Assembly: GCA_900116395.1 (NCBI GenBank)
Contig: FPAN01000005.1
Coordinates: forward strand, 186,001-250,000
DNA from: Lachnospiraceae bacterium XBD2001
GTDB taxonomy: Bacteria; Bacillota; Clostridia; Lachnospirales; Lachnospiraceae
Direction of reading: 5' to 3'
Length of the DNA stretch: 64,000 bases
Shown: positions 37,641 through 46,311 of the stretch, piece after piece
How positions within the stretch are numbered: position 1 is the stretch's first letter
Layout of the letters: every line of letters starts with the position of its first letter
Program-made: the position numbers and the translations under genes
The notes under the pieces: generated by a model
Database searches by the model: none
Seen by the model: only the letters and a program-made list of their open reading frames with translations
What the model was told of the DNA's origin: nothing

Positions 37641-38409
37641 TCGTATACAACAGGCATTTGCCAACGGAAAAGCCTTCATTCCCTTTATTACTTGCGGTGA
37701 TCCAAGCTTAGAAGTAACGGAGGCATTGATTTGCGCAATGGCGGAAGCGGGAGCAGATGTGATTGAACTTGGAATTCCTTTTTCCGACCCGACGGCAGAG
37801 GGTCCGGTGATACAGGAAGCGAATATTCGCGCCCTTTCCAATGGCATTACCACAGACGATATCTTTGCCATGGTAGCAAAGGTCCGACAGAAAACAACAG
37901 TACCTCTGGTATTTATGACTTATGCCAACGTGGTGTATTCCTACGGAGTAACGCGGTTTATGAAAAAAAGCCGGGAAGTGGGTATGGACGGACTGATTCT
38001 GCCGGACGTGCCATTTGAAGAAAAAGAGGAGTTCGCGGCAGTTGCGGAGGATTTTGACATCGCATTGATCTCGTTGATTGCGCCAACCTCCAAAGACCGG
38101 ATTCGAAAAATCGCAAGAGAGGCCAAAGGATTTGTGTACTGCGTATCCTCTCTTGGCGTGACAGGAACAAGAGAGCAGATTACAACGGATGTGGCATCTA
38201 TGGTGGAGCTGGTAAAAAAAGAGCAGGACATCCCTTGTGCCGTGGGATTTGGTATTTCTACACCACAGCAAGCCAAGGCCATGGCAGATGCCTCGGACGG
38301 AGCAATTGTAGGAAGTGCGATTGTGAAGCTTTGCGGGAAATACGGAAAAGATTGCGTGCCATACGTGGCAGCATTCGTAAAAGAGATGAAAGAAAGTATC
38401 AGTGCATAA
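37633..38409 (+). CDS. trpA: tryptophan synthase alpha subunit
   Basis: TrpA cleaves indole-3-glycerol phosphate and passes indole to TrpB. The catalytic Glu and Asp lie in [19 protein letters not shown] (about 42-60). The ATG used here gives the family start MNNRIQQAF and has GGAGG upstream; a longer frame opens 75 bases earlier inside trpB. It is the last gene of the operon. Length is 258. Confidence 0.96.
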   Translation: MNNRIQQAFANGKAFIPFITCGDPSLEVTEALICAMAEAGADVIELGIPFSDPTAEGPVIQEANIRALSNGITTDDIFAMVAKVRQKTTVPLVFMTYANVVYSYGVTRFMKKSREVGMDGLILPDVPFEEKEEFAAVAEDFDIALISLIAPTSKDRIRKIAREAKGFVYCVSSLGVTGTREQITTDVASMVELVKKEQDIPCAVGFGISTPQQAKAMADASDGAIVGSAIVKLCGKYGKDCVPYVAAFVKEMKESISA

Positions 38410-38414
38410 AAAGT

Positions 38415-38444
38415 GGGCAGCAGGATGATCTGCTGCCCGTTTTT
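38415..38444. terminator. bidirectional terminator between trpA and bioY
   Basis: GGGCAGCAG (38415-38423), six-base loop, CTGCTGCCC (38430-38438), with T residues on the plus side and A residues on the other, serving both convergent genes. Confidence 0.9.
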
Positions 38445-38454
38445 ACTTCCCGGT

Positions 38455-39027
38455 TTATTCTTCGGTTCGCATGACTTTTTTGAAAGCCGGAATTACCTGT
38501 GCTGCAACAACAGCTTTTAAGGCATCCAGCGGTACGAAAGGCAAGAAGCCAATGTTAAAAGCAGTCACCCAATCGTAGTGCATCATGATTTTCAGATATA
38601 CCATACCGATCACGTCGATGAGAACGAAACCGATGAGGGCACAGATGGTATACCATACACGGTTGTATTTGCGGCCGCGGATAAAAGGGAGTACGGCTGC
38701 AACCACCGGGAACGCCCAGGTATAAGCACCCCAAGGCTGAATCAGATAACCAAGGCCTCCTTTGCCACCAATGAATACCGGAACGCCAACGGTTCCAAGA
38801 ATGAGCCAAATCATAACGATGAGGATGGAATCCACCGGCTCAAACAGCAGCGCAATAATAAACAGAATGAAGTTAATCATGGTGATGTGTGGCGCGCCCG
38901 GCAGAGGTAACGGAATACTGATGTAAGCGCCAATGCACAAAAGTGCGGCAAACATTGCACAGTAAACCATTCGTCTCGTGGAGAAGGTCTGCGTAGAAGC
39001 AACAGGTTCTTGATTGTTGTTTTTCAT
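38455..39027 (-). CDS. bioY: biotin transporter BioY (ECF S component)
   Basis: BioY is the biotin-binding membrane subunit of an energy-coupling factor transporter. The 190 residues form about six hydrophobic helices, with the family segment IPLPLPGAPHITMINFILF near residues 38-57 and GKGGLGYLIQPWGAYTWAFP near 87-107. The energising EcfA and EcfT subunits are not in the window and are usually shared. It is one of the few minus-strand genes in the right arm and has a BirA-like operator over its promoter. Confidence 0.92.
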   Translation of the reverse strand: MKNNNQEPVASTQTFSTRRMVYCAMFAALLCIGAYISIPLPLPGAPHITMINFILFIIALLFEPVDSILIVMIWLILGTVGVPVFIGGKGGLGYLIQPWGAYTWAFPVVAAVLPFIRGRKYNRVWYTICALIGFVLIDVIGMVYLKIMMHYDWVTAFNIGFLPFVPLDALKAVVAAQVIPAFKKVMRTEE

Positions 39028-39068
39028 AGGTCATTTCCTCTCATGTAAAAAGTATAGGTCCGAAGATT

Positions 39069-39097
39069 AGTGTACGAAGAACAGAGATGATTGTCAA
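39069..39097 (-). promoter_or_regulatory. bioY promoter
   Basis: On the minus strand TTGACA (39097-39092), a 17-base spacer and TACACT (39074-39069). The -35 box lies inside the BirA-like operator, so repressor binding should block it. Confidence 0.75.
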
Positions 39098-39121
39098 CCA
39101 GAAAATAACACAAGTTTACAA
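39091..39121 (-). promoter_or_regulatory. BirA-type biotin operator upstream of bioY
   Basis: On the minus strand TTGTAAAC and GTTGACAA form an interrupted inverted repeat with a 15-base spacer (one mismatch between arms). This is the form of the established BirA operator (TTGTAAAC...GTTTACAA). It implies biotin-dependent repression of bioY by a BirA with an N-terminal DNA-binding domain encoded elsewhere. Confidence 0.8.
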
Positions 39122-39133
39122 CCAAAAAATCTG

Positions 39134-39162
39134 TTTAAAAGGTTCTGACAATTTGTTAAAAT
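39134..39162 (+). promoter_or_regulatory. possible promoter of the aldolase-VOC gene
   Basis: TTTAAA (39134-39139), 17-base spacer, TAAAAT (39157-39162), 44 bases before the start. Confidence 0.4.
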
Positions 39163-39205
39163 ATGAGTAAGTGTACGGACTTCTTATAGGGGAGGGGCGG
39201 TATAT

Positions 39206-40174
39206 ATGTCTGAAATCATTGATATTATTCGCAAAAACGGCATTCTGCCAATCGCATCCATCGAGAATGAGATAGATGCCATTCCCATCGGAACAGCTCT
39301 TTATAATGCAGGTATCCGTGTCATTGAAGTAACTTTCCGCACGGACAAAGCCTTAGAAAGCATGCGGGTAATTACTTCCGCATTTCCTGGAATGTACATT
39401 GGGGCAGGAACCGTACGCACCACCAAAGAGGTGGATCAGGCAATGGAAGCCGGCTGTCGTTTCGTTGTAAGTCCCGGAGTGAACCCGAAGATTATCAAGT
39501 ATTGCAAAAAGAACGGTATTCTCATTATTCCGGGTGTAGCAACAGCATCGGAAATCGAGGAGGCGTTGGATCTAGGTATTCATTTGGTGAAGTTCTTCCC
39601 ATGTGAGGCTATGGGAGGCATCCGGACCATTGAAGCGCTATCAAGGCCATATCCGGATATGACCTTCTTGCCGTCAGGAGGAATAACCGCGGAAAACATG
39701 ATGGAATACTTAGAGAATCCGAATGTCATTGCGGTGAACGGATCCTGGCTGATTGAAGATGATTTTCATGAACGGCAGAACTTCGACGAAATTGAAGAGC
39801 GGGCGAAAAAAGCTGTCAAACGGATGCTTGGCTTCCGCATCGACCACATCGCAGTGAATTTACCGAAGGATGATTTGGCGGAGCATGCAGCAGCGGATTT
39901 TGCCGAACTGTTTGATGAAGAAGTAACGGAAGACGAGCAAAGCTTCAAAGCAGGAGAGATGTTCCAGGCAATGAAGCCGAGCTTACGTGGCCTAATGGGC
40001 CATATGGGGGTTAGAACCAATTCACTGGAGCGGGCAGAGTACTATCTTAGCAACCGGGGAGTGGAGTTCGGGCTGGAGAATCACGATTCCATCGAGGAGG
40101 ATTCCATCTATTTGAATCTGGAAATCGCAGGAACCGCAATACAAGTGCTGCAAAAGCACAATTCCCAGGTATAA
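39206..40174 (+). CDS. KDPG/KHG aldolase fused to a VOC-like domain
   Basis: Residues 1-205 are a class I 2-keto-3-deoxy-6-phosphogluconate / 4-hydroxy-2-oxoglutarate aldolase: catalytic Glu in VIEVTFRT (E41), Schiff-base lysine in HLVKFFPCEA (K129), phosphate-binding LPSGGI. These enzymes yield pyruvate and an aldehyde. From about residue 210 a second domain begins with FRIDHIAVNL and ends with YLNLEIAGTAIQVLQK, matching the outline of a vicinal-oxygen-chelate (glyoxalase-like) fold, with RAEYYLSNRGVEF in the usual place. Eda alone is about 210 residues; this protein has 322. The VOC part may bind a ligand or act on the product. The gene stands 18 bases before a chemoreceptor gene, so they may be cotranscribed. 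SD-like GGGGAGGGG lies well upstream of the start. Confidence 0.85.
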   Translation: MSEIIDIIRKNGILPIASIENEIDAIPIGTALYNAGIRVIEVTFRTDKALESMRVITSAFPGMYIGAGTVRTTKEVDQAMEAGCRFVVSPGVNPKIIKYCKKNGILIIPGVATASEIEEALDLGIHLVKFFPCEAMGGIRTIEALSRPYPDMTFLPSGGITAENMMEYLENPNVIAVNGSWLIEDDFHERQNFDEIEERAKKAVKRMLGFRIDHIAVNLPKDDLAEHAAADFAELFDEEVTEDEQSFKAGEMFQAMKPSLRGLMGHMGVRTNSLERAEYYLSNRGVEFGLENHDSIEEDSIYLNLEIAGTAIQVLQKHNSQV

Positions 40175-40192
40175 CCGAAAGGAGATGTAACC

Positions 40193-41911
40193 ATGGCAAC
40201 AGAAGAAAAAAAGAAGAAGGAATCCTTAGGAATACATTCCATCAGCTTCCGCATTATTGCGGTAGTGCTCATTTGTATTCTTGTGTTTACCCTGTTAAAC
40301 GTACTGTATATCATTCCGAAATCGAAGGAAGCGGTACAGGCTAGTACGGAAAAGAACATGCAGGATATCGCAACCTTCTCCGCGCTTTTGGTACAGAATG
40401 AGATTGATGAATACGGTGTGGACGGTGTGACACCGGAGATTGTAGCGGGAGATATTGCAGGAAAGGGTCTTTCCGGAATTCCTTCCAGTTTCGTCTATGT
40501 AGTGAATGAGAGTGGAACCTTCCTCTATCATAAGAATCCGGATAAGATCGGAACCCAGGTCATCAATGCCAACGTACAGGAGTTGTTGAAGCAGATTCCG
40601 ACCGGAAGTTATCAAGCTACCGGAACCTTCCACTATACCGATGAGAACGGTATCAAGAAGTATACCTCCTATCAGGTAGTTGATTCCGTAGGTTGGGTAT
40701 GTGTCATTGCGGCAAATGAAACGGAAGTTATGGCCAGCATCAACAAGGTCCGGAACACCAGTATTAATTTCTCCGTTATTATTGCAGTGATCTTAGTATT
40801 ACTTGGCGTAATTGCATCCAAGCAGATTACCAAACCGATTCTGGTATTGACCAATACCATCAAGCGTACTGGCGATTTGGATTTTTCCTCCAATGACGAG
40901 TTGGTACACTTAGAACAGAACAAAGACGAGACCGGCGTTATGGCCCGGGCCGTAGAAGACATGGAGCAGAGCCTTCGTGACATGGTAGGACGTATCAGTG
41001 TTACCAGTAGCGAATTGGAAGAGCATGCAACCAAGCTTTCCGAGATTACCTACAAGATTGATTCTGCCAATGCAGACAACTCTGCAACCAGTGAGGAGTT
41101 GGCAGCATCCATGCAGGAAACATCCGCTTCGACGGATTTGATCAGTGACAATACCAAGACCATCAAAGAGAATGCGGACAATATTGCAGAAAACGCACAG
41201 AACCGTGCAAACGTTGCAAAAGAGATTCGCGTCAAAGCCCAGAAGATTCACGAAGAAACCGTACAGGCTTCCGAGAAGACACAGCATATGTACGAGGAAA
41301 TCGACGAGCAGGGCAAGGTGGCATTGGAGAAGTCTAAGGCTGTGGAGAAAGTCAACCAGTTGGCAGCAGCCATCCAGGATATTGCAAGCCAGACCAACCT
41401 CTTAGCATTGAACGCATCCATCGAGGCAGCCCGTGCAGGCGAGGCCGGAAGAGGATTTGCAGTTGTAGCAACAGAGATTGGTGCTTTGGCAGAGCAGTCT
41501 TCCAATACGGTAGCGGATATTATGAATATCGTTGCAGAAGTACAATCTGCAGTAAATGAAATGAGCACATGCCTGCAGCGAACCTTAGATTACTTAAGCA
41601 GCGATGTGGCAGCGGATTATTCCAAGTTCTTAGACATCAGTGATCAGTACCAGGAAGATGCCAATGGATTTGCAGAGGGCATGAGTGAAATCTACAACAT
41701 GATTGGGGAGTTGCAGGAATCCACCACCGAAATCAGTAGCTCCATCGAGGCCATCAGTAAGACCGTTGGTGAGGCAGCAGATGCAGTTACCACCGTTGCA
41801 GAGAAAACAACGGATGTTGCAATGCTTTCCACCGGCGTTGTGGATGTGGTATCCCAGACCAAGGATAATTCCACAGAGCTGAAAGATATCAAGGATTCCT
41901 TCATCCTTTAA
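40193..41911 (+). CDS. methyl-accepting chemotaxis protein
   Basis: The 572-residue chemoreceptor has a first membrane helix at about 22-45, an extracellular Cache-like sensor domain (about 46-180, with [19 protein letters not shown] and [13 protein letters not shown]), a second helix at about 185-205, a HAMP domain, and a cytoplasmic signalling domain whose hairpin tip ([22 protein letters not shown], starting near residue 398) contacts CheA and CheW. It implies a motile or at least chemosensory organism. The ligand is unknown; the adjacent aldolase suggests a sugar acid or related compound, which is only a guess. AAAGGAG precedes the start. Confidence 0.93.
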   Translation: MATEEKKKKESLGIHSISFRIIAVVLICILVFTLLNVLYIIPKSKEAVQASTEKNMQDIATFSALLVQNEIDEYGVDGVTPEIVAGDIAGKGLSGIPSSFVYVVNESGTFLYHKNPDKIGTQVINANVQELLKQIPTGSYQATGTFHYTDENGIKKYTSYQVVDSVGWVCVIAANETEVMASINKVRNTSINFSVIIAVILVLLGVIASKQITKPILVLTNTIKRTGDLDFSSNDELVHLEQNKDETGVMARAVEDMEQSLRDMVGRISVTSSELEEHATKLSEITYKIDSANADNSATSEELAASMQETSASTDLISDNTKTIKENADNIAENAQNRANVAKEIRVKAQKIHEETVQASEKTQHMYEEIDEQGKVALEKSKAVEKVNQLAAAIQDIASQTNLLALNASIEAARAGEAGRGFAVVATEIGALAEQSSNTVADIMNIVAEVQSAVNEMSTCLQRTLDYLSSDVAADYSKFLDISDQYQEDANGFAEGMSEIYNMIGELQESTTEISSSIEAISKTVGEAADAVTTVAEKTTDVAMLSTGVVDVVSQTKDNSTELKDIKDSFIL

Positions 41912-41926
41912 AACTGTTTTCCTGCG

Positions 41927-41955
41927 TTGACAAATAAAAATCCTGCCGATATAAT
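41927..41955 (+). promoter_or_regulatory. tyrS promoter
   Basis: TTGACA (41927-41932), 17-base spacer, TATAAT (41950-41955): perfect consensus before the T-box leader. Confidence 0.85.
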
Positions 41956-41964
41956 TCTTGATAG

Positions 41965-42247
41965 TTATACAGACAAAGGCTAAGAAGGGAAAGAGTACAA
42001 GACATCCCCTTTTTTCAGAGAGATATCGGTTGGTGCGAGGTATCAAAAGGCGTTTTGGAATACATCCCGGAGCTTCATAGCTGAACTCATAGTAGGTTAT
42101 GACGGAGGAGCGCACGTTATCGCGTATAAGGTGATCTAGCGATAGAAGACCGAAGAGGCAGACGTCGAGAGACGGCTGTGAATAAAGGTGGTACCACGGT
42201 TTATCCCGTCCTTTATTTCCGTAACAGGAAGTAGAGGACGGTTTTTT
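41965..42247 (+). ncRNA. T-box riboswitch, Tyr-specific (tyrS leader)
   Basis: A textbook T-box: AGAGAG at 42018 followed by the GGTTGGTG element, specifier TAC at 42061-42063 (Tyr codon) in GGAATACATCC, T-box AAGGTGGTACCACGG at 42185-42199, and a 15-base terminator stem (42206-42241) with six T residues. The bulge reads TGGT, whose last base pairs with A73 of tRNA-Tyr. Uncharged tRNA-Tyr should switch tyrS on. Confidence 0.95.
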
Positions 42248-42301
42248 ATGTCCATACTTCCATAGAGGAACAATAGATTTGATATGGAAAAGGAGAACAC
42301 A

Positions 42302-43519
42302 ATGGGAATCTATGAAGAACTCGTAGCACGAGGCCTCATTGCTCAGGTAACCAATGAGGACGAAATCAGAAACATGATTAATAACGGTAAGGCAACCTTC
42401 TATATTGGGTTTGACTGTACCGCAGACAGCTTGACTGCCGGACATTTCATGGCACTTACGCTGATGAAGCGTCTGCAGATGGCAGGCAACAAGCCAATCG
42501 CATTGATTGGTGGCGGAACCACCATGATCGGTGATCCAAGTGGACGTACCGATATGCGTAAGATGTTATCCAGAGAGGATATCGATCACAATGCAGAATG
42601 CTTCAAGCGTCAGATGGAGCGATTCATCGACTTTGGCGAAGGCAAAGCCATGATGGTAAACAACGCGGACTGGTTGTTGAATTTGAACTACGTAGACTTG
42701 CTGCGTGAGGTAGGCGCATGCTTCTCCGTTAACAACATGCTTCGTGCAGAGTGCTACAAGCAGCGTATGGAGAAGGGCTTAAGCTTCCTTGAGTTTAACT
42801 ACATGATTATGCAGTCCTACGATTTCTATTACATGTTCCAGAAGTACAACTGTAACATGGAGTTCGGCGGAGACGATCAGTGGTCCAACATGCTTGGCGG
42901 TACCGAGTTGATCCGTCGTAAGCTTGGTAAGGACGCACATGCTATGACCATCACCTTGCTTACCGATTCTCAGGGCAAGAAGATGGGTAAGACCGCAGGC
43001 AACGCTGTATGGTTGGATCCGAACAAGACCAGCCCATTCGATTTCTATCAGTACTGGCGTAACGTGGATGACGCCGACGTATTGAAGTGCATCCGTATGT
43101 TAACCTTCCTTCCGTTAGAGCAGATTGACGAGATGGATAAGTGGGAAGGTGCCGAGTTAAATAAGGCAAAAGAGATTCTTGCTTGGGAGCTTACCAACAT
43201 GGTTCACGGCGAAGAGGAAGCCAACAAGGCAAGAGAGAGCGCAAGAGCATTGTTCTCTGCCGGAAGTGCTGAGAATATGCCATCCGTACAGGTTGCAGCA
43301 GATGCATTCAACGACGGAAGTATTGATATTTTAGGACTTCTTGTGGCAGCAGGTATGGCAACTAGCCGTAACGAGGCTCGTCGTGCGGTAGAGCAGGGCG
43401 GCGTTACTGTTAATGGTGAGAAGGTAGAAGATGCCAAGACCACCTATACCAAGGCAGATTTTGCAGAGGAGTTCATCCTGAAGAAGGGTAAGAAGAAGTT
43501 TTGTAAGGTAACGGTGTAA
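42302..43519 (+). CDS. tyrS: tyrosyl-tRNA synthetase
   Basis: A class I synthetase of the bacterial TyrS type (405 residues). The HIGH-like motif reads AGHFM (about residue 45) and the KMSKS loop KKMGKT (about 226-231); FLEFNYMIMQSYDF and QWSNMLGG belong to the tyrosine pocket. The C-terminal S4 RNA-binding domain (EARRAVEQGGVTVNGEKV) is present. I chose the ATG with AAAAGGAG eight bases upstream, not the in-frame ATG 18 bases earlier that precedes that site. Confidence 0.97.
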   Translation: MGIYEELVARGLIAQVTNEDEIRNMINNGKATFYIGFDCTADSLTAGHFMALTLMKRLQMAGNKPIALIGGGTTMIGDPSGRTDMRKMLSREDIDHNAECFKRQMERFIDFGEGKAMMVNNADWLLNLNYVDLLREVGACFSVNNMLRAECYKQRMEKGLSFLEFNYMIMQSYDFYYMFQKYNCNMEFGGDDQWSNMLGGTELIRRKLGKDAHAMTITLLTDSQGKKMGKTAGNAVWLDPNKTSPFDFYQYWRNVDDADVLKCIRMLTFLPLEQIDEMDKWEGAELNKAKEILAWELTNMVHGEEEANKARESARALFSAGSAENMPSVQVAADAFNDGSIDILGLLVAAGMATSRNEARRAVEQGGVTVNGEKVEDAKTTYTKADFAEEFILKKGKKKFCKVTV

Positions 43520-43522
43520 GTT

Positions 43523-44053
43523 ATGGCTTGGGAATTTGATGTATTATATTGGTTTCAAAGTATTCACGGACCGATCCAGGATGCATTCTTTTCCTTCATT
43601 ACCCATTTTGGGGATGCGGGATTGTTCTGGATTGTCATGACATTACTGGTTTTGATTTTTGTAAAAGACAAGCGGGTAGGGGCTACAGCAGCCTTGGCAC
43701 TGCTATTGGATTTGTTGATCTGCAATATTTGCCTGAAGCCGATGATAGCCAGAGACCGACCGTTTTGGATAGATCCTACCGTTGTGATGTTAGTAACACC
43801 GCCGACGGATTATTCCTTCCCATCCGGTCATTCTGCAGCCAGCTTTGCGGCAGCGGTTTCCTTTGTACAGTACAACCGGAAGTGGGGAAGTGCAGCGATA
43901 GTGCTTGCAACCCTCATCGCCATTTCCAGATTGTATCTGTTCATCCATTTTCCTACGGATGTATTGGTAGGAATCCTAGTAGGAATCATCTGCGGCTTGT
44001 TGTCCGGAATCATAATTCGTGAGGCGTTCCGCCGTTTTGCGAAGGAAAAATAA
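43523..44053 (+). CDS. PAP2 family phosphatase
   Basis: The 176-residue membrane protein carries the three PAP2 motifs: KPMIARDRPFW (about 73-83), PSGH in YSFPSGHSAASFAAAV (about 98-113) and LYLFIHFPTDVLVGI (about 142-156). It is probably a lipid phosphatase such as undecaprenyl pyrophosphate phosphatase (BcrC-like) or phosphatidylglycerophosphatase; these cannot be told apart here. The start is three bases after the tyrS stop, so it is cotranscribed with tyrS and its expression also depends on the T-box. Confidence 0.88.
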   Translation: MAWEFDVLYWFQSIHGPIQDAFFSFITHFGDAGLFWIVMTLLVLIFVKDKRVGATAALALLLDLLICNICLKPMIARDRPFWIDPTVVMLVTPPTDYSFPSGHSAASFAAAVSFVQYNRKWGSAAIVLATLIAISRLYLFIHFPTDVLVGILVGIICGLLSGIIIREAFRRFAKEK

Positions 44054-44054
44054 T

Positions 44055-44083
44055 TTGACAATGGTAGATTTCTTCGATATATT
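44055..44083 (+). promoter_or_regulatory. promoter of the Mn riboswitch-mntP unit
   Basis: TTGACA (44055-44060), 17-base spacer, TATATT (44078-44083), starting right after the PAP2 stop codon. Confidence 0.8.
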
Positions 44084-44094
44084 AGTAATCAAAT

Positions 44095-44240
44095 TTGTAT
44101 ACAATATTTCCGTAGGGGAGTAGTTCGCGTTAGATAACGTGATTTGTCAACAATCTCGATTCGAAGGAATCTGGCAAATCTTAATGAATGAGACTTACGT
44201 GTGTCCGATGTTGGCACACGTGGAGTCTCTTTTTTATTGT
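44095..44240 (+). ncRNA. mnr: yybP-ykoY manganese riboswitch
   Basis: The leader has the conserved pieces of the yybP-ykoY (Mn2+) aptamer: GGGGAGTAG near 44115, and CTGGCAAATC...AATGAATGAGACTT near 44171-44196. The last part also forms one side of a terminator (GAGACT 44190-44195 with AGTCTC 44224-44229, then T residues). Mn2+ binding should favour the aptamer over the terminator and turn on mntP. Known members control Mn exporters, as here. Confidence 0.85.
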
Positions 44241-44272
44241 TCCCCTTCGGAAGATGAAAAGAGTGAAGAAAA

Positions 44273-44851
44273 ATGAATTTTGTAGATTTACTGTTGATAG
44301 GCGTAGGCCTGTCCATGGATGCCTTTGCGGTGTCGGTGTGTAAGGGTCTTGGAATGACCCGAATCAACAAGAAGCAGTGCTTTTTGATAGCGCTGTTCTT
44401 TGGAGGCTTCCAGGCACTGATGCCACTATTGGGTTGGTTTTTGGGATCAACGGTGGCAAGTTATGTTAGTAAAATCGACCACTGGATTGCCTTTGCATTG
44501 CTTGGCTATGTGGGTGGCAAGATGGTCTATGATGCCATCAAAGAATGGAAAGAAGATGAGACCCCCGTCGCATTGGATTTACCGTTGCCACTGAAGGAAT
44601 TGACCATGTTGGCCATTGCGACCAGTATAGACGCTTTTGCGGTAGGAATTACTTTTTCCTTCCTTACGGTGAATATCTGGAAGGCCATCGGAATCATCGG
44701 AATTACCACCTTCCTGTTGTCTGCACTAGGGGTGTTTCTGGGGAACATCTTCGGAAGCAAGCTAAAGAGTAAAGCCCAATTGGCAGGAGGAATCATCCTG
44801 ATTGCTCTTGGAATTCGAATTCTAGTAACCCATTTGTTGGGATTGTCATAA
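44273..44851 (+). CDS. mntP: manganese efflux pump MntP
   Basis: The 192-residue protein is a six-helix MntP/YebN. Two similar halves each contain a DAFAV motif (GVGLSMDAFAVSVCKGL at about 11-27 and ATSIDAFAVGITFSFL at about 118-133) with the acidic residues that bind metal. It exports Mn2+. The gene lies directly behind a manganese riboswitch, which supports the assignment strongly. The antiporter gene follows after 13 bases. Confidence 0.95.
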   Translation: MNFVDLLLIGVGLSMDAFAVSVCKGLGMTRINKKQCFLIALFFGGFQALMPLLGWFLGSTVASYVSKIDHWIAFALLGYVGGKMVYDAIKEWKEDETPVALDLPLPLKELTMLAIATSIDAFAVGITFSFLTVNIWKAIGIIGITTFLLSALGVFLGNIFGSKLKSKAQLAGGIILIALGIRILVTHLLGLS

Positions 44852-44864
44852 GAGAGGAGATATT

Positions 44865-45830
44865 ATGTTAGTAGCAGGAAAAGCCATTGTACTGTTAGTT
44901 GTGGGATTTGTGTTGTTGGTCAAAGGTGCGGATTTCTTCGTTGAAGGAAGTTCCTCCGTGGCAAAGACCTTGAAGGTACCAAGCCTTGTAATCGGTATGA
45001 CGGTGGTTGCTATGGGAACCAGTTTGCCGGAGTTATCCGTTTCGGTAACGGCTTCTTTGAATAATGCCAATTCCCTGGCAATCAGTAATGTTGTAGGTTC
45101 TAATCTTTTTAACTTGATTGTGGTATTAGGAGCCAGCGCATTATTGTGTGATATTCCGGTAAGTCGTGATGTGCTTCGAAGAGATATGCCGTTTTCCATT
45201 CTGTGCGCGGTGTTGCTGGTAATCCTAGGCTTCATCGGGAATGGCTTGGGACACATCGATGGAATCATTCTCTTGGTGATCTTCGTGGGATTCTTAGGTG
45301 TGATGGTACATTCCGCTTTGAAGGCCCGCAGAAATGCAGCGGAATCCGCAGAAGAAGAGGAAGAGATTAAGGTGCTGCCACTGTGGCAGAGCTTGTTGTT
45401 CATTGTTGGCGGTGCGGTTGCCATTAAGTTTGGCGGAGATTTTGTTGTTAATTCCGCAGTTACCATTGCAACCTTGCTTGGAGCAGGCGAGACCTTAATC
45501 GGTCTTACCATCGTTGCATGCGGTACTTCCCTTCCGGAACTTGCCACATCTATGGTGGCTGCCAAGAAGAACGAGATGGATATGGCTGTTGGTAATGTGG
45601 TTGGATCCAATGTGTTTAATATTCTTTTGATTTTAGGAACCGCAGCAACCATTAGCCCGGTTGCTCTATTGACAGAGAATATCATTGATATTGCAATCCT
45701 GGTGGCAGCAAGCCTGCTAATTATGCTCTTTTGCAAGTCTTCCAAGAAGATTGACCGCAAGGAAGGCGTAATTATGTTGATTGCATATGCGATTTTCTTA
45801 GGATACATTATTGCACGTGCATATCTTTAA
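44865..45830 (+). CDS. calcium/sodium antiporter (CaCA family)
   Basis: The 321-residue membrane protein is a YrbG-like cation/Ca exchanger with ten helices in two repeats. The alpha-repeat signatures are SLVIGMTVVAMGTSLPELSVSV (about 43-64) and ETLIGLTIVACGTSLPELATSM (about 206-227), each followed by a VGNVVGSN-like motif (ISNVVGSNLFNL and VGNVVGSNVFNI). A charged cytoplasmic loop with a Glu cluster separates the halves. Cotranscription with mntP behind the riboswitch suggests a link to manganese or general divalent-cation homeostasis. Confidence 0.9.
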   Translation: MLVAGKAIVLLVVGFVLLVKGADFFVEGSSSVAKTLKVPSLVIGMTVVAMGTSLPELSVSVTASLNNANSLAISNVVGSNLFNLIVVLGASALLCDIPVSRDVLRRDMPFSILCAVLLVILGFIGNGLGHIDGIILLVIFVGFLGVMVHSALKARRNAAESAEEEEEIKVLPLWQSLLFIVGGAVAIKFGGDFVVNSAVTIATLLGAGETLIGLTIVACGTSLPELATSMVAAKKNEMDMAVGNVVGSNVFNILLILGTAATISPVALLTENIIDIAILVAASLLIMLFCKSSKKIDRKEGVIMLIAYAIFLGYIIARAYL

Positions 45831-45849
45831 TATGTGGATAAGTTTGAAA

Positions 45850-45886
45850 AATACAGGGGTTATCGTTGAAAAACCCCTGTATTTTG
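45850..45886 (+). terminator. terminator after the antiporter gene
   Basis: AATACAGGGGTT (45850-45861) pairs with AACCCCTGTATT (45872-45883) and ends in TTTTG. Confidence 0.85.
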
Positions 45887-45893
45887 TTATAAT
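45866..45893 (+). promoter_or_regulatory. promoter overlapping the terminator
   Basis: TTGAAA (45866-45871), 16-base spacer, TATAAT (45888-45893). The -35 lies in the loop of the preceding terminator and the spacer covers its 3' arm. Confidence 0.5.
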
Positions 45894-45925
45894 AAACTGG
45901 TATTTATGGGGCAGGAGGTAAGAAC

Positions 45926-46306
45926 ATGGACTTTTTTGATCGTATTGGTGAGACAATTACACAGGTTGGAAATGTTGCAGGCCAGAAGGCCAAGGATGTT
46001 TCCGAGTTTGCCAAGTTGACCGGTGAACTTCGCAGCCTGGAGAAGAAACAGCAGGATTTATATATCGAGCTGGGTAAGAAATATTTCGAAGAGCATGGAG
46101 ACAGCAAGGAAGAAGCAGTGGAAGCACTGAAGGAGATTGCTGCTGACGTAGAGCATCTGAAGGACCAGATTGCCGGTCTTAAGGGCGGAGACCCTTGTCC
46201 GAACTGCGGCGCAGTTGTTCCGAAGGGTTCCAAGTTCTGCAATTCCTGCGGAGCCAAGATGAGTATCTTCGAGGATGATGAAGAAGAAACAACGGAAGAG
46301 GAATAA
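45926..46306 (+). CDS. coiled-coil zinc-ribbon protein
   Basis: The 126-residue protein has a helical coiled-coil region (about 5-85) and a C-terminal zinc ribbon with two C-x2-C pairs in CPNCGAVV...FCNSCGAKM (about 90-112), followed by an acidic tail. No enzyme domain is visible; such small proteins are often adaptors. GGAGG lies eight bases before the start. The metG start is six bases after the stop, so the two genes are cotranscribed. Confidence 0.75.
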   Translation: MDFFDRIGETITQVGNVAGQKAKDVSEFAKLTGELRSLEKKQQDLYIELGKKYFEEHGDSKEEAVEALKEIAADVEHLKDQIAGLKGGDPCPNCGAVVPKGSKFCNSCGAKMSIFEDDEEETTEEE

Positions 46307-46311
46307 GGTAC

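Noticed and set aside
37708-38271. 187-residue minus-strand frame in trpA
   Set aside because: It is fully antisense to trpA, whose motifs are certain.
41630-42445. 271-residue minus-strand frame across the end of the chemoreceptor gene and the tyrS leader
   Set aside because: It overlaps a clear chemoreceptor, a T-box riboswitch and the start of tyrS and has no recognisable protein features.
44846-45808. 320-residue minus-strand frame inside the antiporter gene
   Set aside because: It is antisense to a protein with unmistakable CaCA motifs; long antisense frames are common in hydrophobic membrane genes.
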